Positions 46,257 through 54,830 of a stretch of DNA of 64,000 nt are shown here, piece after piece (positions within the stretch are counted from its first letter, which is position 1; each line of letters begins with the position of its first letter). A program made the position numbers and the translations under genes. This DNA is from JALZEG01 sp046263255 (lineage in GTDB: Bacteria > Actinomycetota > CADDZG01 > WHSQ01), in assembly GCA_046263255.1 (NCBI GenBank), contig JBHELD010000031.1, forward strand, positions 62,001 through 126,000, read 5' to 3'. The notes under the pieces are model-generated. The model was not told where the DNA came from. It ran no database searches and saw only the letters and a list, made by a program, of their open reading frames with translations.

Positions 46257-48154
46257 GCCTCTTCCTGTGCCAGGACCACCACCCGCGCGTCGCGGAGGTC
46301 GACGGTCGCGCCCTTCGGCGGGTTGATCGTCACCTGCGGCTCGCCGCGCGGCCCCCTCGTCTCGTAGCCGAGCGCGATCTCGCCGCGCGCGGCCGCGACG
46401 GCGACGACGTCGGCGAACGCCACCCCCTCCTGCGGGGCGTAGAGGCGCGCCGGCTTCAGGTAGACCTCTGCCCCGCGCTCCTCGAGCAGCTCGTCGAAGA
46501 CGTCTTCGAGGTCCGGGTTCTCCGAGTACTGCGCGAGCAGCAGCGCCGTCAGGCGCTCGGTGACGATGAACTCGTCGTTCGGGCGCGGCTCCGTCAGCTT
46601 CACGTCCCGCTCGTCGAGGAGCTCGACGACGATGTTCGTGTCCGCGCCGGCCTCGTGGATCGCGTTGCGCAGGTGGAGCAGCGTGAGGAGGACACGGGCA
46701 TCCGCCTCCGCCTCGGGCAGGGCCTCCTTGTAGCAGAGGAGGATGACGTGGTCGGGCGGGTCGTCCCTCACCAGCGCGCGGAGCTTCTCCGGGCTCAGAG
46801 CCTCCTCGACGACCTCCGGCGCGACGACGGCGAGGTCCTTCGGGACGTGGTCGCGCGCGTTCGGGACGACCTCCGAGTCGGTTCGGACGGTCACGGTGGA
46901 CCCCGGGGCGAGGTAGCGGTCGAGCTGCCTGATGATCTCGGGCGCCATCTCGTTCCACCCGATCATGAGGACCGTCTCCGGTCGCACCGGCGCGTTCGGC
47001 TCGGCGGCCGGGCGGGCGACGCCGGGACGCGGCGCCGTCGCCACGACGTCGGTCTTCTCCGCGGCGATCGCGATGACCTCGTCGCCGCCGCCGATCTGCC
47101 GCGCCATCGGGGGGCAGAGCGCGATCTCCCGGCCGCTCTTGATCCCGAGCAGCGCGGCGTTCTCGTAGCACAACAGCGCCTCGCCGAACGTGCGCCCCGC
47201 GACGTCTGCTGCGCTCGCGAAGTAGATCTCGTTGCCGTCGAATTGCAGGACGTCCTGATAGACGGTGCTCAGCCCCGGCTGACGGCAGACCTGCGCCGTC
47301 ATCCGGGCGATGAAGCTCGCGGCGCGCACGACGCGGACCTCCGGGCCGCCCATTGCGGCGCGCTCCAGCGCCTCGGCCGTGAACGTGTTGCAGATCTCGG
47401 CTATCAGCGGCGTCTCCGGCGGCGGGTCGCTCCCGAGCAGCGCGAGCGCGGACCGTACGACCTCCGCGTCGCCGTCCGCGCCCCCCGGGTTCAGGATCAC
47501 GGTCGATCCGGCGCGGTGCGGTCGCGCGACGTCGAGGTGCTCGGGCTCGTAGGCGCGCCCCGTTCGCAGGACCAGCGCTCTCCGCTGGTGCCGCCGCAGG
47601 CCGCGGAGGCGGTCCTTGATCTGTCGCTCCATCTCGTCCTTCGGGAGCGGGGCCAGGACGACGATCGCCCCGGTCCTCTTCGGAGCTTTGACGACGAACA
47701 GCTGCGACACCAGGGGGAAGATCTTCGGCGACCATCCCAGGACGAGCGTGTGCCCCGACGCGATCACGGGAGACTGCCGGCGCTTAAGCTGCGCGGCACG
47801 CTCGCGGATGCCGTGCGAGAACGTCGCGAACAGCGAGCTGATGATCAGGACCCCGCCGAGAGTCGCAGTGAGCGACGCCACGCGCAGGGGCCATCCGACG
47901 TCTTCGCCCATCGTGCCCGGGTCGAGCGTGCGCATGAGGTTGCGCCACAGCGCCTCGCCGAACGTCAGCTCGGTGCCTTGCGCCTGTACGTTCGCGATCG
48001 TCGCGAGGGCGGACACGGTCACGATCAGGACGAACGCCGCCACCGCGAGCCAGAACACCATGGCCGCGGTGCCCGAGGCGAGACGGTTGTCGAACCAGTA
48101 TCGCACCCAGTCCCGCGGCGTCGGCCGGTCGTCCGCCCGGCGCGGTGACTCCAT
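46253..48154 (-). CDS. CASTOR/POLLUX-like ion channel with RCK-type domains
   Basis: 633 residues. Two membrane segments (about 30-52 and 88-112) flank a re-entrant pore-like loop with MRTLDPG, the signature of the CASTOR/POLLUX (SYM8) family. The remaining ~500 residues are two RCK-like Rossmann units (GHTLVLGWSPKIFPLVSQL and TVLMIGWNEMAPEIIRQL) that gate on ligands. Plant members are nuclear cation channels in symbiosis signalling; bacterial members are probably calcium- or potassium-gated cation channels in the cell membrane. A minus-strand TACCCT lies 9 nt before the ATG, a marginal leaderless promoter. Confidence 0.85.
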   Translation of the reverse strand: MESPRRADDRPTPRDWVRYWFDNRLASGTAAMVFWLAVAAFVLIVTVSALATIANVQAQGTELTFGEALWRNLMRTLDPGTMGEDVGWPLRVASLTATLGGVLIISSLFATFSHGIRERAAQLKRRQSPVIASGHTLVLGWSPKIFPLVSQLFVVKAPKRTGAIVVLAPLPKDEMERQIKDRLRGLRRHQRRALVLRTGRAYEPEHLDVARPHRAGSTVILNPGGADGDAEVVRSALALLGSDPPPETPLIAEICNTFTAEALERAAMGGPEVRVVRAASFIARMTAQVCRQPGLSTVYQDVLQFDGNEIYFASAADVAGRTFGEALLCYENAALLGIKSGREIALCPPMARQIGGGDEVIAIAAEKTDVVATAPRPGVARPAAEPNAPVRPETVLMIGWNEMAPEIIRQLDRYLAPGSTVTVRTDSEVVPNARDHVPKDLAVVAPEVVEEALSPEKLRALVRDDPPDHVILLCYKEALPEAEADARVLLTLLHLRNAIHEAGADTNIVVELLDERDVKLTEPRPNDEFIVTERLTALLLAQYSENPDLEDVFDELLEERGAEVYLKPARLYAPQEGVAFADVVAVAAARGEIALGYETRGPRGEPQVTINPPKGATVDLRDARVVVLAQEEA

Positions 48155-48188
48155 CGTGGCCCGAGGGTAAACCTCGCGAGCCCTCGGC

Positions 48189-48194
48189 TACCAT
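48189..48194 (+). promoter_or_regulatory. -10 TACCAT, leaderless start
   Basis: TACCAT lies 7 nt before the GTG at 48202. Confidence 0.5.
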
Positions 48195-48201
48195 CGCAAC
48201 C

Positions 48202-49140
48202 GTGAGGCGCTTGACCTCGATCGCCGCCGCACTCTGCCTCGCCGCCGCCGGCTGCGTCGCCGGCACGGGCGCGGCCCCCCTCCCCGCGGCCCCCGAGTGC
48301 CGGATCTTCCCCGGGACCAATGTCTGGAACCGGCGCGTCGACGGCCTCCCGGTCCACCGGCGCTCGCGGGCGATCATCCGGAGCATCGGCCGCAACGAGG
48401 GGCTGCATCCGGACTTCGGGTCGGGGCGCTACGACGGCGGACCCATCGGGATCCCGATAACGGTGGTGGGCGAGGGCCAGCGCAAGTTCCGGGTGCGCTT
48501 CCGCTACGCCGGCGAGAGCGACGCGGGGCCGTATCCCATCCCGAGGGACGTGAAGATCGAAGGCGGCCGCGGGTCCGACGGCGACCGCCATGCCGTGATC
48601 GTGCACAGGGACGAGTGCCGGCTCTACGAGCTGTTCGACCTGCGGCGCAGGGACGGCCGCTGGCGCGCGGGGTCGGGCGCGATCTGGGACCTCGGCTCGA
48701 ACAAGCTGAGGCCGAAGGGATGGACGTCGGCGGACGCGGCGGGGCTCCCGATACTGCCGGGGCTCGCTCGCTGGGACGAGGTCCGTAAGGGCGTGATCGA
48801 CCACGCCTTGCGCTTCACGGTGAGCCGCACGCGTGCGAAGTACGTCTATCCGGCGCGGCATCACGCGAGCGACTCCGACGATCCGGACCTGCCGCCGATG
48901 GGGCTGCGTCTGCGGCTGAAGAAGGGGTTCTCCCTCGACGGCTATGCGCGGCAGGCGCGCGTCGTCCTGGTCGCGCTCAAGCGCTACGGGATGATCGTCG
49001 CCGACAACGGCTCCGACTGGTTCATCAGCGGCGCGCCGAACAAGAGGTGGGACAACGACGCGCTCCACACGCTCGGGGACGTGAAGGGGTCGGACTTCGT
49101 CGTCGTCGACACGAGCGAGCTGAGGCCCTGGAAGGACTGA
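48202..49140 (+). CDS. Secreted lipoprotein-like protein of unknown function, 312 residues
   Basis: GTG start follows TACCAT at 7 nt. A signal sequence (about 1-18) ends in AAAGC, so lipid anchoring is possible. The mature protein is rich in Arg, Gly and Trp, with CRIFPGTNVWNRRVDGLPV near the start, FGSGRYDGGPIGIPITVV, DGDRHAVIVHRDECRLYELFD and SDWFISGAPNKRWDNDAL. This arrangement recurs in actinobacterial and myxobacterial exported proteins of unknown function, as I recall. Two cysteines (CRIF and ECRL) could pair. No catalytic motif could be asserted. It is followed by a strong bidirectional terminator. Confidence 0.6.
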   Translation: MRRLTSIAAALCLAAAGCVAGTGAAPLPAAPECRIFPGTNVWNRRVDGLPVHRRSRAIIRSIGRNEGLHPDFGSGRYDGGPIGIPITVVGEGQRKFRVRFRYAGESDAGPYPIPRDVKIEGGRGSDGDRHAVIVHRDECRLYELFDLRRRDGRWRAGSGAIWDLGSNKLRPKGWTSADAAGLPILPGLARWDEVRKGVIDHALRFTVSRTRAKYVYPARHHASDSDDPDLPPMGLRLRLKKGFSLDGYARQARVVLVALKRYGMIVADNGSDWFISGAPNKRWDNDALHTLGDVKGSDFVVVDTSELRPWKD

Positions 49141-49193
49141 GGGATCGAGCGCCGGCAGCGCCCACGCGCGGTCAATCCGCGATCCGGCGGCGC

Positions 49194-49227
49194 GAAAACG
49201 GCCCCCGCGCGGATGGGGGCCGTTTTC
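49194..49227. terminator. Strong bidirectional intrinsic terminator
   Basis: A 13-bp perfect stem (GAAAACGGCCCCC with its complement at 49215-49227) encloses an 8-nt loop. A-tract and T-tract ends make it work in both directions, between the convergent genes ending at 49140 and 49282. Confidence 0.9.
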
Positions 49228-49281
49228 CGAACGCTCTCTCGGCCGGTCGCGGGTCCGGCGAGAAAGCGGTGGGTGCGCTTG

Positions 49282-49533
49282 TCAGACGGTGCCGCGTCCC
49301 AGCGTCATGCGTCGGTAGGCGTAGAGGAGGACCATCGCCACGATCACGCCGCCGATCCACTCGACGCCTTCCGTGTCGCGGAACAGTTCGGCCCACAGGT
49401 AGCTGCCGATGACCGCGCCGACGATCCCGACGAGGATGGTTCCGACGATCCCGATCGGGTCGCGGCCGGGCATCAGGAGCCGTGCGAGCACACCGATGAC
49501 CAGCCCTACGAGCACGTACCCGATGAGTCCCAT
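49282..49533 (-). CDS. GlsB/YeaQ/YmgE-family small membrane protein
   Basis: 83 residues with three membrane segments (about 3-22, 27-48 and 57-75) and the family pattern GLIGYVLVGLVIGVLARL, the LMPGRDPIGIVGTILVGIVGA turn and a short Arg-containing tail. Known in the family as transglycosylase-associated or stress-response proteins; molecular role is unclear. The ATG has GGAAGGAGAA 4 nt upstream. Confidence 0.92.
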   Translation of the reverse strand: MGLIGYVLVGLVIGVLARLLMPGRDPIGIVGTILVGIVGAVIGSYLWAELFRDTEGVEWIGGVIVAMVLLYAYRRMTLGRGTV

Positions 49534-49670
49534 CGATTCTCCTTCCGTTCGGCCTGTCGGAGGGGACTCCTACCCTCTACAACGAATGCCGAAACCGGAG
49601 AGTTACTGGGCCACTCCACTCCGTAGCGAAACACACCCCCGGCGGGGCGTGACGGATTTGGGCGGTTTTC

Positions 49671-51002
49671 CTACCCCGGGCTCCAGCGAAACGCACGCTC
49701 CTCGGCGCGTCCCCTCCCGTAGCGGCGCTGGAGCGCTCCGGCAGCGGGATAGGCGTCCCGCAGGAGCTCCTCGTCCGAGACCTGGCCGAAGCGATAGGTG
49801 TACCCTCTCGAGCCGACGTCGACGAGGGCGTAGCCGAACGGGTAGTCCCGCGGGATCCCGACCTCGACGCAGGGGACGCGGCCGAACCTCCGGGTGATCG
49901 CGTTGCGGTGGGTGTGCCCCGCGAACACCCCCCAGACGTTCCCGGAGTCGGCGACGGCGTGGAGACGGCCGCTGTCGGCCTCGCGCAGCCCGAACAGGAT
50001 CGGCGGGAACCCCGGGTACGGCTGGGGCGGGTGGTGGAGGAAGACGAACGCGGGCGGGGCTCCCGGCTCGGCGAGCTCCGCCAGGATCTCGTGCTGGGGG
50101 TCGGTGAGCGAGCCGCGCACGATGGCGCCGCCCGGCAGGTCGAGGAACTCTCCCCTGACGAGGTCGAAGGCCGTGAACGGCGACGCCAGGTGGGCGGCGG
50201 AGTCGAGGACCGCGAACCGCCAGCCCTCGTGCTCGAGCAGGACGCCGTCCGCGTCCCTGCCGAAGTAGGTCTGGTAGAAGCCGCGGCCGGTGAGGTCCTG
50301 GCCTCCCAGCGCGAGCACGTCGTGGTTGCCCATCATCGTCGCGAGCGGCATGTCGAGCTCGCTCAGGAGCTTCGCCGCGGTCTCGAACTGGTCCGCCTTG
50401 CCCTCGTCGGTGATGTCGCCCAGCTGGACGACGAGCTCTGCCCCCGATGCGTTGAGGTCGGCGATCGCCGCCCGTACCAGCGGCTCCGCCCGCGCCGATC
50501 CGACGTGCAGGTCTCCCAGGATGCCGAAGCGGAAGACGGTGTCTTCCGGGGGGTCCACGTGCGGGATCTCGAGGGGCTCGAACGGCGGCGCCGGCGGGAT
50601 CCGCTCGGGCCACCGCAGCCCCGCCTTCTCCTCGTCGGACAGGGCCGTGAGCCGGCCGCCGTCCTCGACGAGGGGGCCGAGGTGCCCGTCGACCCAGTCC
50701 GACATCCTCGCCATGAACAGGGGCCCGAACGGGTCGTCGCCCGGAGCGCCGACCACGCCGTCGATCCATGCCGCGTGGAGCGCGACGACGTCGTGGTCGG
50801 ACCTCTTCTTGCGGGGGCCGAGGAGCTCGTCCACGAGCGCGGCCCGCTCGGTCGCGATCTTCGAGCTCTTCTCCCAGGCGGGGTCGCTCTCGTTCGCCCA
50901 GCCCTCGAAGATCCTCGCCCGGGCGGTCTCGATCACCCAGCACGACCGGAGCAGGTCCAAGAAGAGGTCCTCGGGGAGGGCTTCGAGGGTCCGGGGGTCC
51001 AT
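49671..51002 (-). CDS. Calcineurin-like metallophosphoesterase with N-terminal helical domain
   Basis: 443 residues. Residues 1-135 are a helical domain (LEALPEDLFLDLLRSCWVIETARARIFEGW, with DELLG and HDVVALHAAWIDG) resembling ferritin-like four-helix proteins and not usual for this family. A metallophosphoesterase domain follows: GILGDLHVG, VQLGDITDEG, MGNHDVL, FLHHPP and VFAGHTH, all metal ligands intact. The N-terminal helices might bind a metal or a partner. The start at ATG 51002 is supported by TATCCT at 8 nt; an in-frame extension to 51092 has low-complexity sequence and is less likely. Substrate unknown (phosphodiester, cyclic nucleotide or protein). Confidence 0.85.
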   Translation of the reverse strand: MDPRTLEALPEDLFLDLLRSCWVIETARARIFEGWANESDPAWEKSSKIATERAALVDELLGPRKKRSDHDVVALHAAWIDGVVGAPGDDPFGPLFMARMSDWVDGHLGPLVEDGGRLTALSDEEKAGLRWPERIPPAPPFEPLEIPHVDPPEDTVFRFGILGDLHVGSARAEPLVRAAIADLNASGAELVVQLGDITDEGKADQFETAAKLLSELDMPLATMMGNHDVLALGGQDLTGRGFYQTYFGRDADGVLLEHEGWRFAVLDSAAHLASPFTAFDLVRGEFLDLPGGAIVRGSLTDPQHEILAELAEPGAPPAFVFLHHPPQPYPGFPPILFGLREADSGRLHAVADSGNVWGVFAGHTHRNAITRRFGRVPCVEVGIPRDYPFGYALVDVGSRGYTYRFGQVSDEELLRDAYPAAGALQRRYGRGRAEERAFRWSPG

Positions 51003-51010
51003 GTGGGCCG

Positions 51011-51016
51011 AGGATA
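51011..51016 (-). promoter_or_regulatory. -10 TATCCT of the metallophosphoesterase gene
   Basis: Minus-strand TATCCT lies 8 nt before ATG 51002. Confidence 0.4.
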
Positions 51017-51205
51017 CGGGGGCCGCGCTGCGCTCCGCGCCGCCGCCCCCGCGCTCCACTCCGTTCATCGCGCGAAAACGTGCGCCGTGCATACGTAATT
51101 GCTCAACGAACGTTGGGGTCCTTGCGCCGCTGGCCCCGGGCGGGGAGAATCGGCGGCACTTCCCCGAGTGAGCCGTCTATCGCCGCGCCCGGGGGGAGAT
51201 CGTCA

Positions 51206-51679
51206 GTGAGCATTGCGCACCGGATCGCCGAGGTTCAGCGCCCCACCGACTGGGATCATTACTTCCTGAACATCGCCGCGGAGACCGCGCGCAGGTCGAA
51301 CTGCATCCGGCGCCGGCACGGCGCCGTGATCGTTCGCAATCGGAGGATCCGGAGCACCGGCTACAACGGCCCACCGTCGGGGCACCCGCACTGCGACGAG
51401 GGGGCCTGCCCGAGGGCTTCGTCCGACGCCGCGAGCGGCTGGGGGCACGACAACTGCATCGCGATACACGCGGAGGCGAACGCGATCCTGTACTCGTCGC
51501 CCGAGCAGCGCGAGGGCGGGACGATCTACATAACGGGAGTGCCCTGCTTCACGTGCGCCAAGCTGATTGCGAACAGCGGGATCACGGAGGTGGTCGCGAC
51601 GGGGGAGCCGTACGACGACTGGCAGCGGGTGCGTGCGTTCCTGCAGGACTGCGGAGTGAGGGTGAGGTTGCTGGCCTAA
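51206..51679 (+). CDS. dCMP/CMP-type deaminase
   Basis: 157 residues of the zinc-dependent cytidine-deaminase superfamily. IHAEANAIL supplies the first zinc ligand (His) and the catalytic Glu, and PCFTCAKLI supplies two Cys. HCDEGACPR and an additional His/Cys cluster (HPHCDEGACPRAS, DNCIAIHAE) match the second zinc/allosteric element of dCMP deaminases, so dCMP to dUMP for dTMP synthesis is likely; a ComEB-like role is the alternative. GTG start has GGGGGGAGA about 6 nt upstream. The intergenic stretch 51003-51205 holds no recognisable gene. Confidence 0.85.
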   Translation: MSIAHRIAEVQRPTDWDHYFLNIAAETARRSNCIRRRHGAVIVRNRRIRSTGYNGPPSGHPHCDEGACPRASSDAASGWGHDNCIAIHAEANAILYSSPEQREGGTIYITGVPCFTCAKLIANSGITEVVATGEPYDDWQRVRAFLQDCGVRVRLLA

Positions 51680-51774
51680 ACCTCTCCTCTCGATCCGACC
51701 GCGGGGCCAGTTGTCGTGTGCTCATGGATTGGAAAGTATTCGGCAAATCACGCCGGTTTGCGCAACCCCTCGAC

Positions 51775-51780
51775 TAGAGT
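51775..51780 (+). promoter_or_regulatory. -10 TAGAGT of the DUF488 cassette
   Basis: TAGAGT lies 6 nt before GTG 51787. The preceding 90 bp is lower in GC than the chromosome. Confidence 0.5.
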
Positions 51781-51786
51781 GTTCTT

Positions 51787-52371
51787 GTGACGGAGAAGCA
51801 CCAGCGGCGGCGTCGACTGTATTCGATCGGACACTCCACCCATACGGTTCAGCGAATGTGTGAGCTCCTAGAGCCCTTTGGCGTTCAGACGATTGTGGAC
51901 GTCAGAACGCATCCGCGGTCAAACTTTGCTCCGGAATTCAATCGTGTGGTTCTTGAAAAGGATCTGCCGAGGCTAGGCCTGAGGTACGTCTTCCTCGGGC
52001 ACTACCTGGGAGGGCGACCCTCCCGGACGGATCATTACGATCAAGACGGCCGTGCCCTTTACTACAGAATGGCATCGGCGCCTGAGTTTCAACGGGGAAT
52101 CGAACTTGTCGAAGCGAACATTGAAGCGACGACCATGGCGCTCATGTGCAGCGAGGGAAAGCCGGACGATTGTCACAGACACTTGCTGATTGGGCGTGTC
52201 CTGAAGGATCGTGGGATCGCAGTCCAGCATGTGCTTCCCGACGGTTCACTTTCTGACCTGGGCTTCCCATACGAGACACCGACTCTATTCGAGCATGCGG
52301 AGGACGAGCAGTGGAAATCTGTTCGATCGGTTTCACGAAAAGGACCGCTGAAGATTTCTTCGGGGCCCTGA
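51787..52371 (+). CDS. DUF488-family protein (first of two)
   Basis: 194 residues. Family motifs: YSIGHST at the start, IVDVRTHPRS, a helix with LEKDLPRLGLRYVFLGHYLGG and, near the end, ALMCSEGKPDDCHRHLLIG; the last carries the conserved C-x-E ... CHR cluster that suggests a catalytic or metal site. The fold is Rossmann-like in solved DUF488 proteins. Codon use is clearly less GC-biased than in neighbours (for example tat, cat, gaa, aca), which suggests acquisition. It overlaps the next DUF488 gene by 61 bp. Function not established in the literature as I know it. Confidence 0.8.
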   Translation: MTEKHQRRRRLYSIGHSTHTVQRMCELLEPFGVQTIVDVRTHPRSNFAPEFNRVVLEKDLPRLGLRYVFLGHYLGGRPSRTDHYDQDGRALYYRMASAPEFQRGIELVEANIEATTMALMCSEGKPDDCHRHLLIGRVLKDRGIAVQHVLPDGSLSDLGFPYETPTLFEHAEDEQWKSVRSVSRKGPLKISSGP

Positions 52372-52748
52372 AGACCGCCCAGGTTAAGCAGCTTATAGAC
52401 GTTCGGCTCAATAACATTTCTCAGTTAGCAGGATTCGCGAAGCGAGATGACTTGAGGTTCTTTCTGCAGTCGCTTCTCGGTATTCCATATCGGCACGAGC
52501 CCCTCCTGGCTCCGACGCAAGAGATGCTGGATGAGTACAAGAAGAAGAGGGGGTCGTGGGCGGATTACGAGAAACGATTCATCAACCTGATGGAAGTTCG
52601 TGCGGTCGAGCGAGTACTGCCAAAGTCGTACTTCCAGCCGCGGGCAGTCCTACTGTGCAGCGAGCTCGAACCTGCAAAGTGCCACCGCCGCTTGGTCATC
52701 GAGTACCTCGACGACCGGTGGGGCGGCGTCACAGCCGTTCACTTGTAG
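52311..52748 (+). CDS. DUF488-family protein (second, divergent)
   Basis: 145 residues from GTG 52311, which has GGAGG 7 nt upstream inside the previous gene. It keeps CSIGFTKRT, LIDVRLNN, a short helix pair and the C-terminal LCSELEPAKCHRRLVIEYL, so the C-x-E ... CHR cluster is intact. Compared with the first copy it is ~50 residues shorter, lacks the GHYLGG loop and differs greatly in between, so the pair are diverged paralogues and not a recent duplication; they may form a heterodimer. Lower GC than the chromosome. Confidence 0.8.
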   Translation: MEICSIGFTKRTAEDFFGALKTAQVKQLIDVRLNNISQLAGFAKRDDLRFFLQSLLGIPYRHEPLLAPTQEMLDEYKKKRGSWADYEKRFINLMEVRAVERVLPKSYFQPRAVLLCSELEPAKCHRRLVIEYLDDRWGGVTAVHL

Positions 52749-52758
52749 AGTTACCTAT

Positions 52759-53454
52759 GTGCGCATAACAGTTACACACCTCACGCGGATGGGCCCAGGA
52801 AAAATATGCATCGCCGGGTTGGAGGTGACCTCGCGCGCTCCAATTCGGCCAATAGCAGCAGGTGGGCTGCCGACCACTTTGCTATCGGTTGAGGGAGGGG
52901 TCTTTGCGTTGGGGAACGTGGTCGACCTTGGACCCGCCATGGACGTCGGAAGTGCTCCCGAGGTGGAAGATCGCCTCGTGGATCTTGCGAACCTAGCGGC
53001 TGTCGGACGTCTCGAAGCGCGCGAGTTTTGGCGGCTCCTCACGGAGACCGGTGAAACGAACTTGACCAACATCTTCGGACCGGATCTTCAGGCGAGAGGG
53101 CATGAAAGGTTCGTGAACCGGCACCAAGGAACGGCGTCGCTCGGGCATCTCGCGCCTGCCGAACCACCGGAGGTCTACGTGAGCGACTGGGACAAGGTTC
53201 GTGTCGTTCTTCCTGGCGAGGGCGGCGCCGATCTGTCTCTGACCGACCGGCGCTTCGTGGAGCCGAATCACAAGACGCCAAGGTACGAGCGGGTCGAAGC
53301 CGCTCGAGAGTTCCTGCAGGGCTCGCGTAAGCCGGTGCTGAGCGTTGGGTTGGCTCGAGCCTGGGAAAAGCCGGGGGATACCCAAGAGAGGCACTACTTG
53401 CAAGTCAACAACATCCACTTCGAACAGGACCCTCTTTGGGAGCGACGCGGCTAG
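52759..53454 (+). CDS. Probable dual-OB-domain protein of unknown function
   Basis: 231 residues from GTG 52759, 10 bp after the DUF488 stop. The opening (VTHLTRMGPGKICIAGLE) with IRPIAAGGLPTT, a FALGNVVDLG stretch, an acidic PEVEDR segment, and a second half (VYVSDWDKVRVVLPG, RYERVEAAREFL, VLSVGLARAW, HYLQVNNIHFEQDPLW) matches my memory of dual-OB-fold proteins. OB folds bind single-stranded nucleic acid or proteins. Third codon positions are less GC-rich than neighbours. It completes the cassette with the two DUF488 genes. A dual-OB match should be checked with profile searches. Confidence 0.6.
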   Translation: MRITVTHLTRMGPGKICIAGLEVTSRAPIRPIAAGGLPTTLLSVEGGVFALGNVVDLGPAMDVGSAPEVEDRLVDLANLAAVGRLEAREFWRLLTETGETNLTNIFGPDLQARGHERFVNRHQGTASLGHLAPAEPPEVYVSDWDKVRVVLPGEGGADLSLTDRRFVEPNHKTPRYERVEAAREFLQGSRKPVLSVGLARAWEKPGDTQERHYLQVNNIHFEQDPLWERRG

Positions 53455-53601
53455 CGGGGTTGGTCGCGGTCATTTTCTCCGGCTGGCCGATCGCCGCAGC
53501 GCGCCCCCTCGATTACCCCCGTCCGTTTTGGGAAGATCAGGAGGACCGTCGGGCTGGGAGCCGCCGGGGCCGTCGCGGGAGTCGTCTAGGAAGGGGCCGC
53601 C

Positions 53602-54816
<1,215 letters not shown>

Positions 54817-54830
54817 AGGAGGAGGGGCAG

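Noticed and set aside
48145..48201. An ATG start for the exported protein at 48145
   Set aside because: It would add 19 residues before the signal peptide; GTG 48202 is preceded by a -10 at 7 nt and begins a normal signal sequence.
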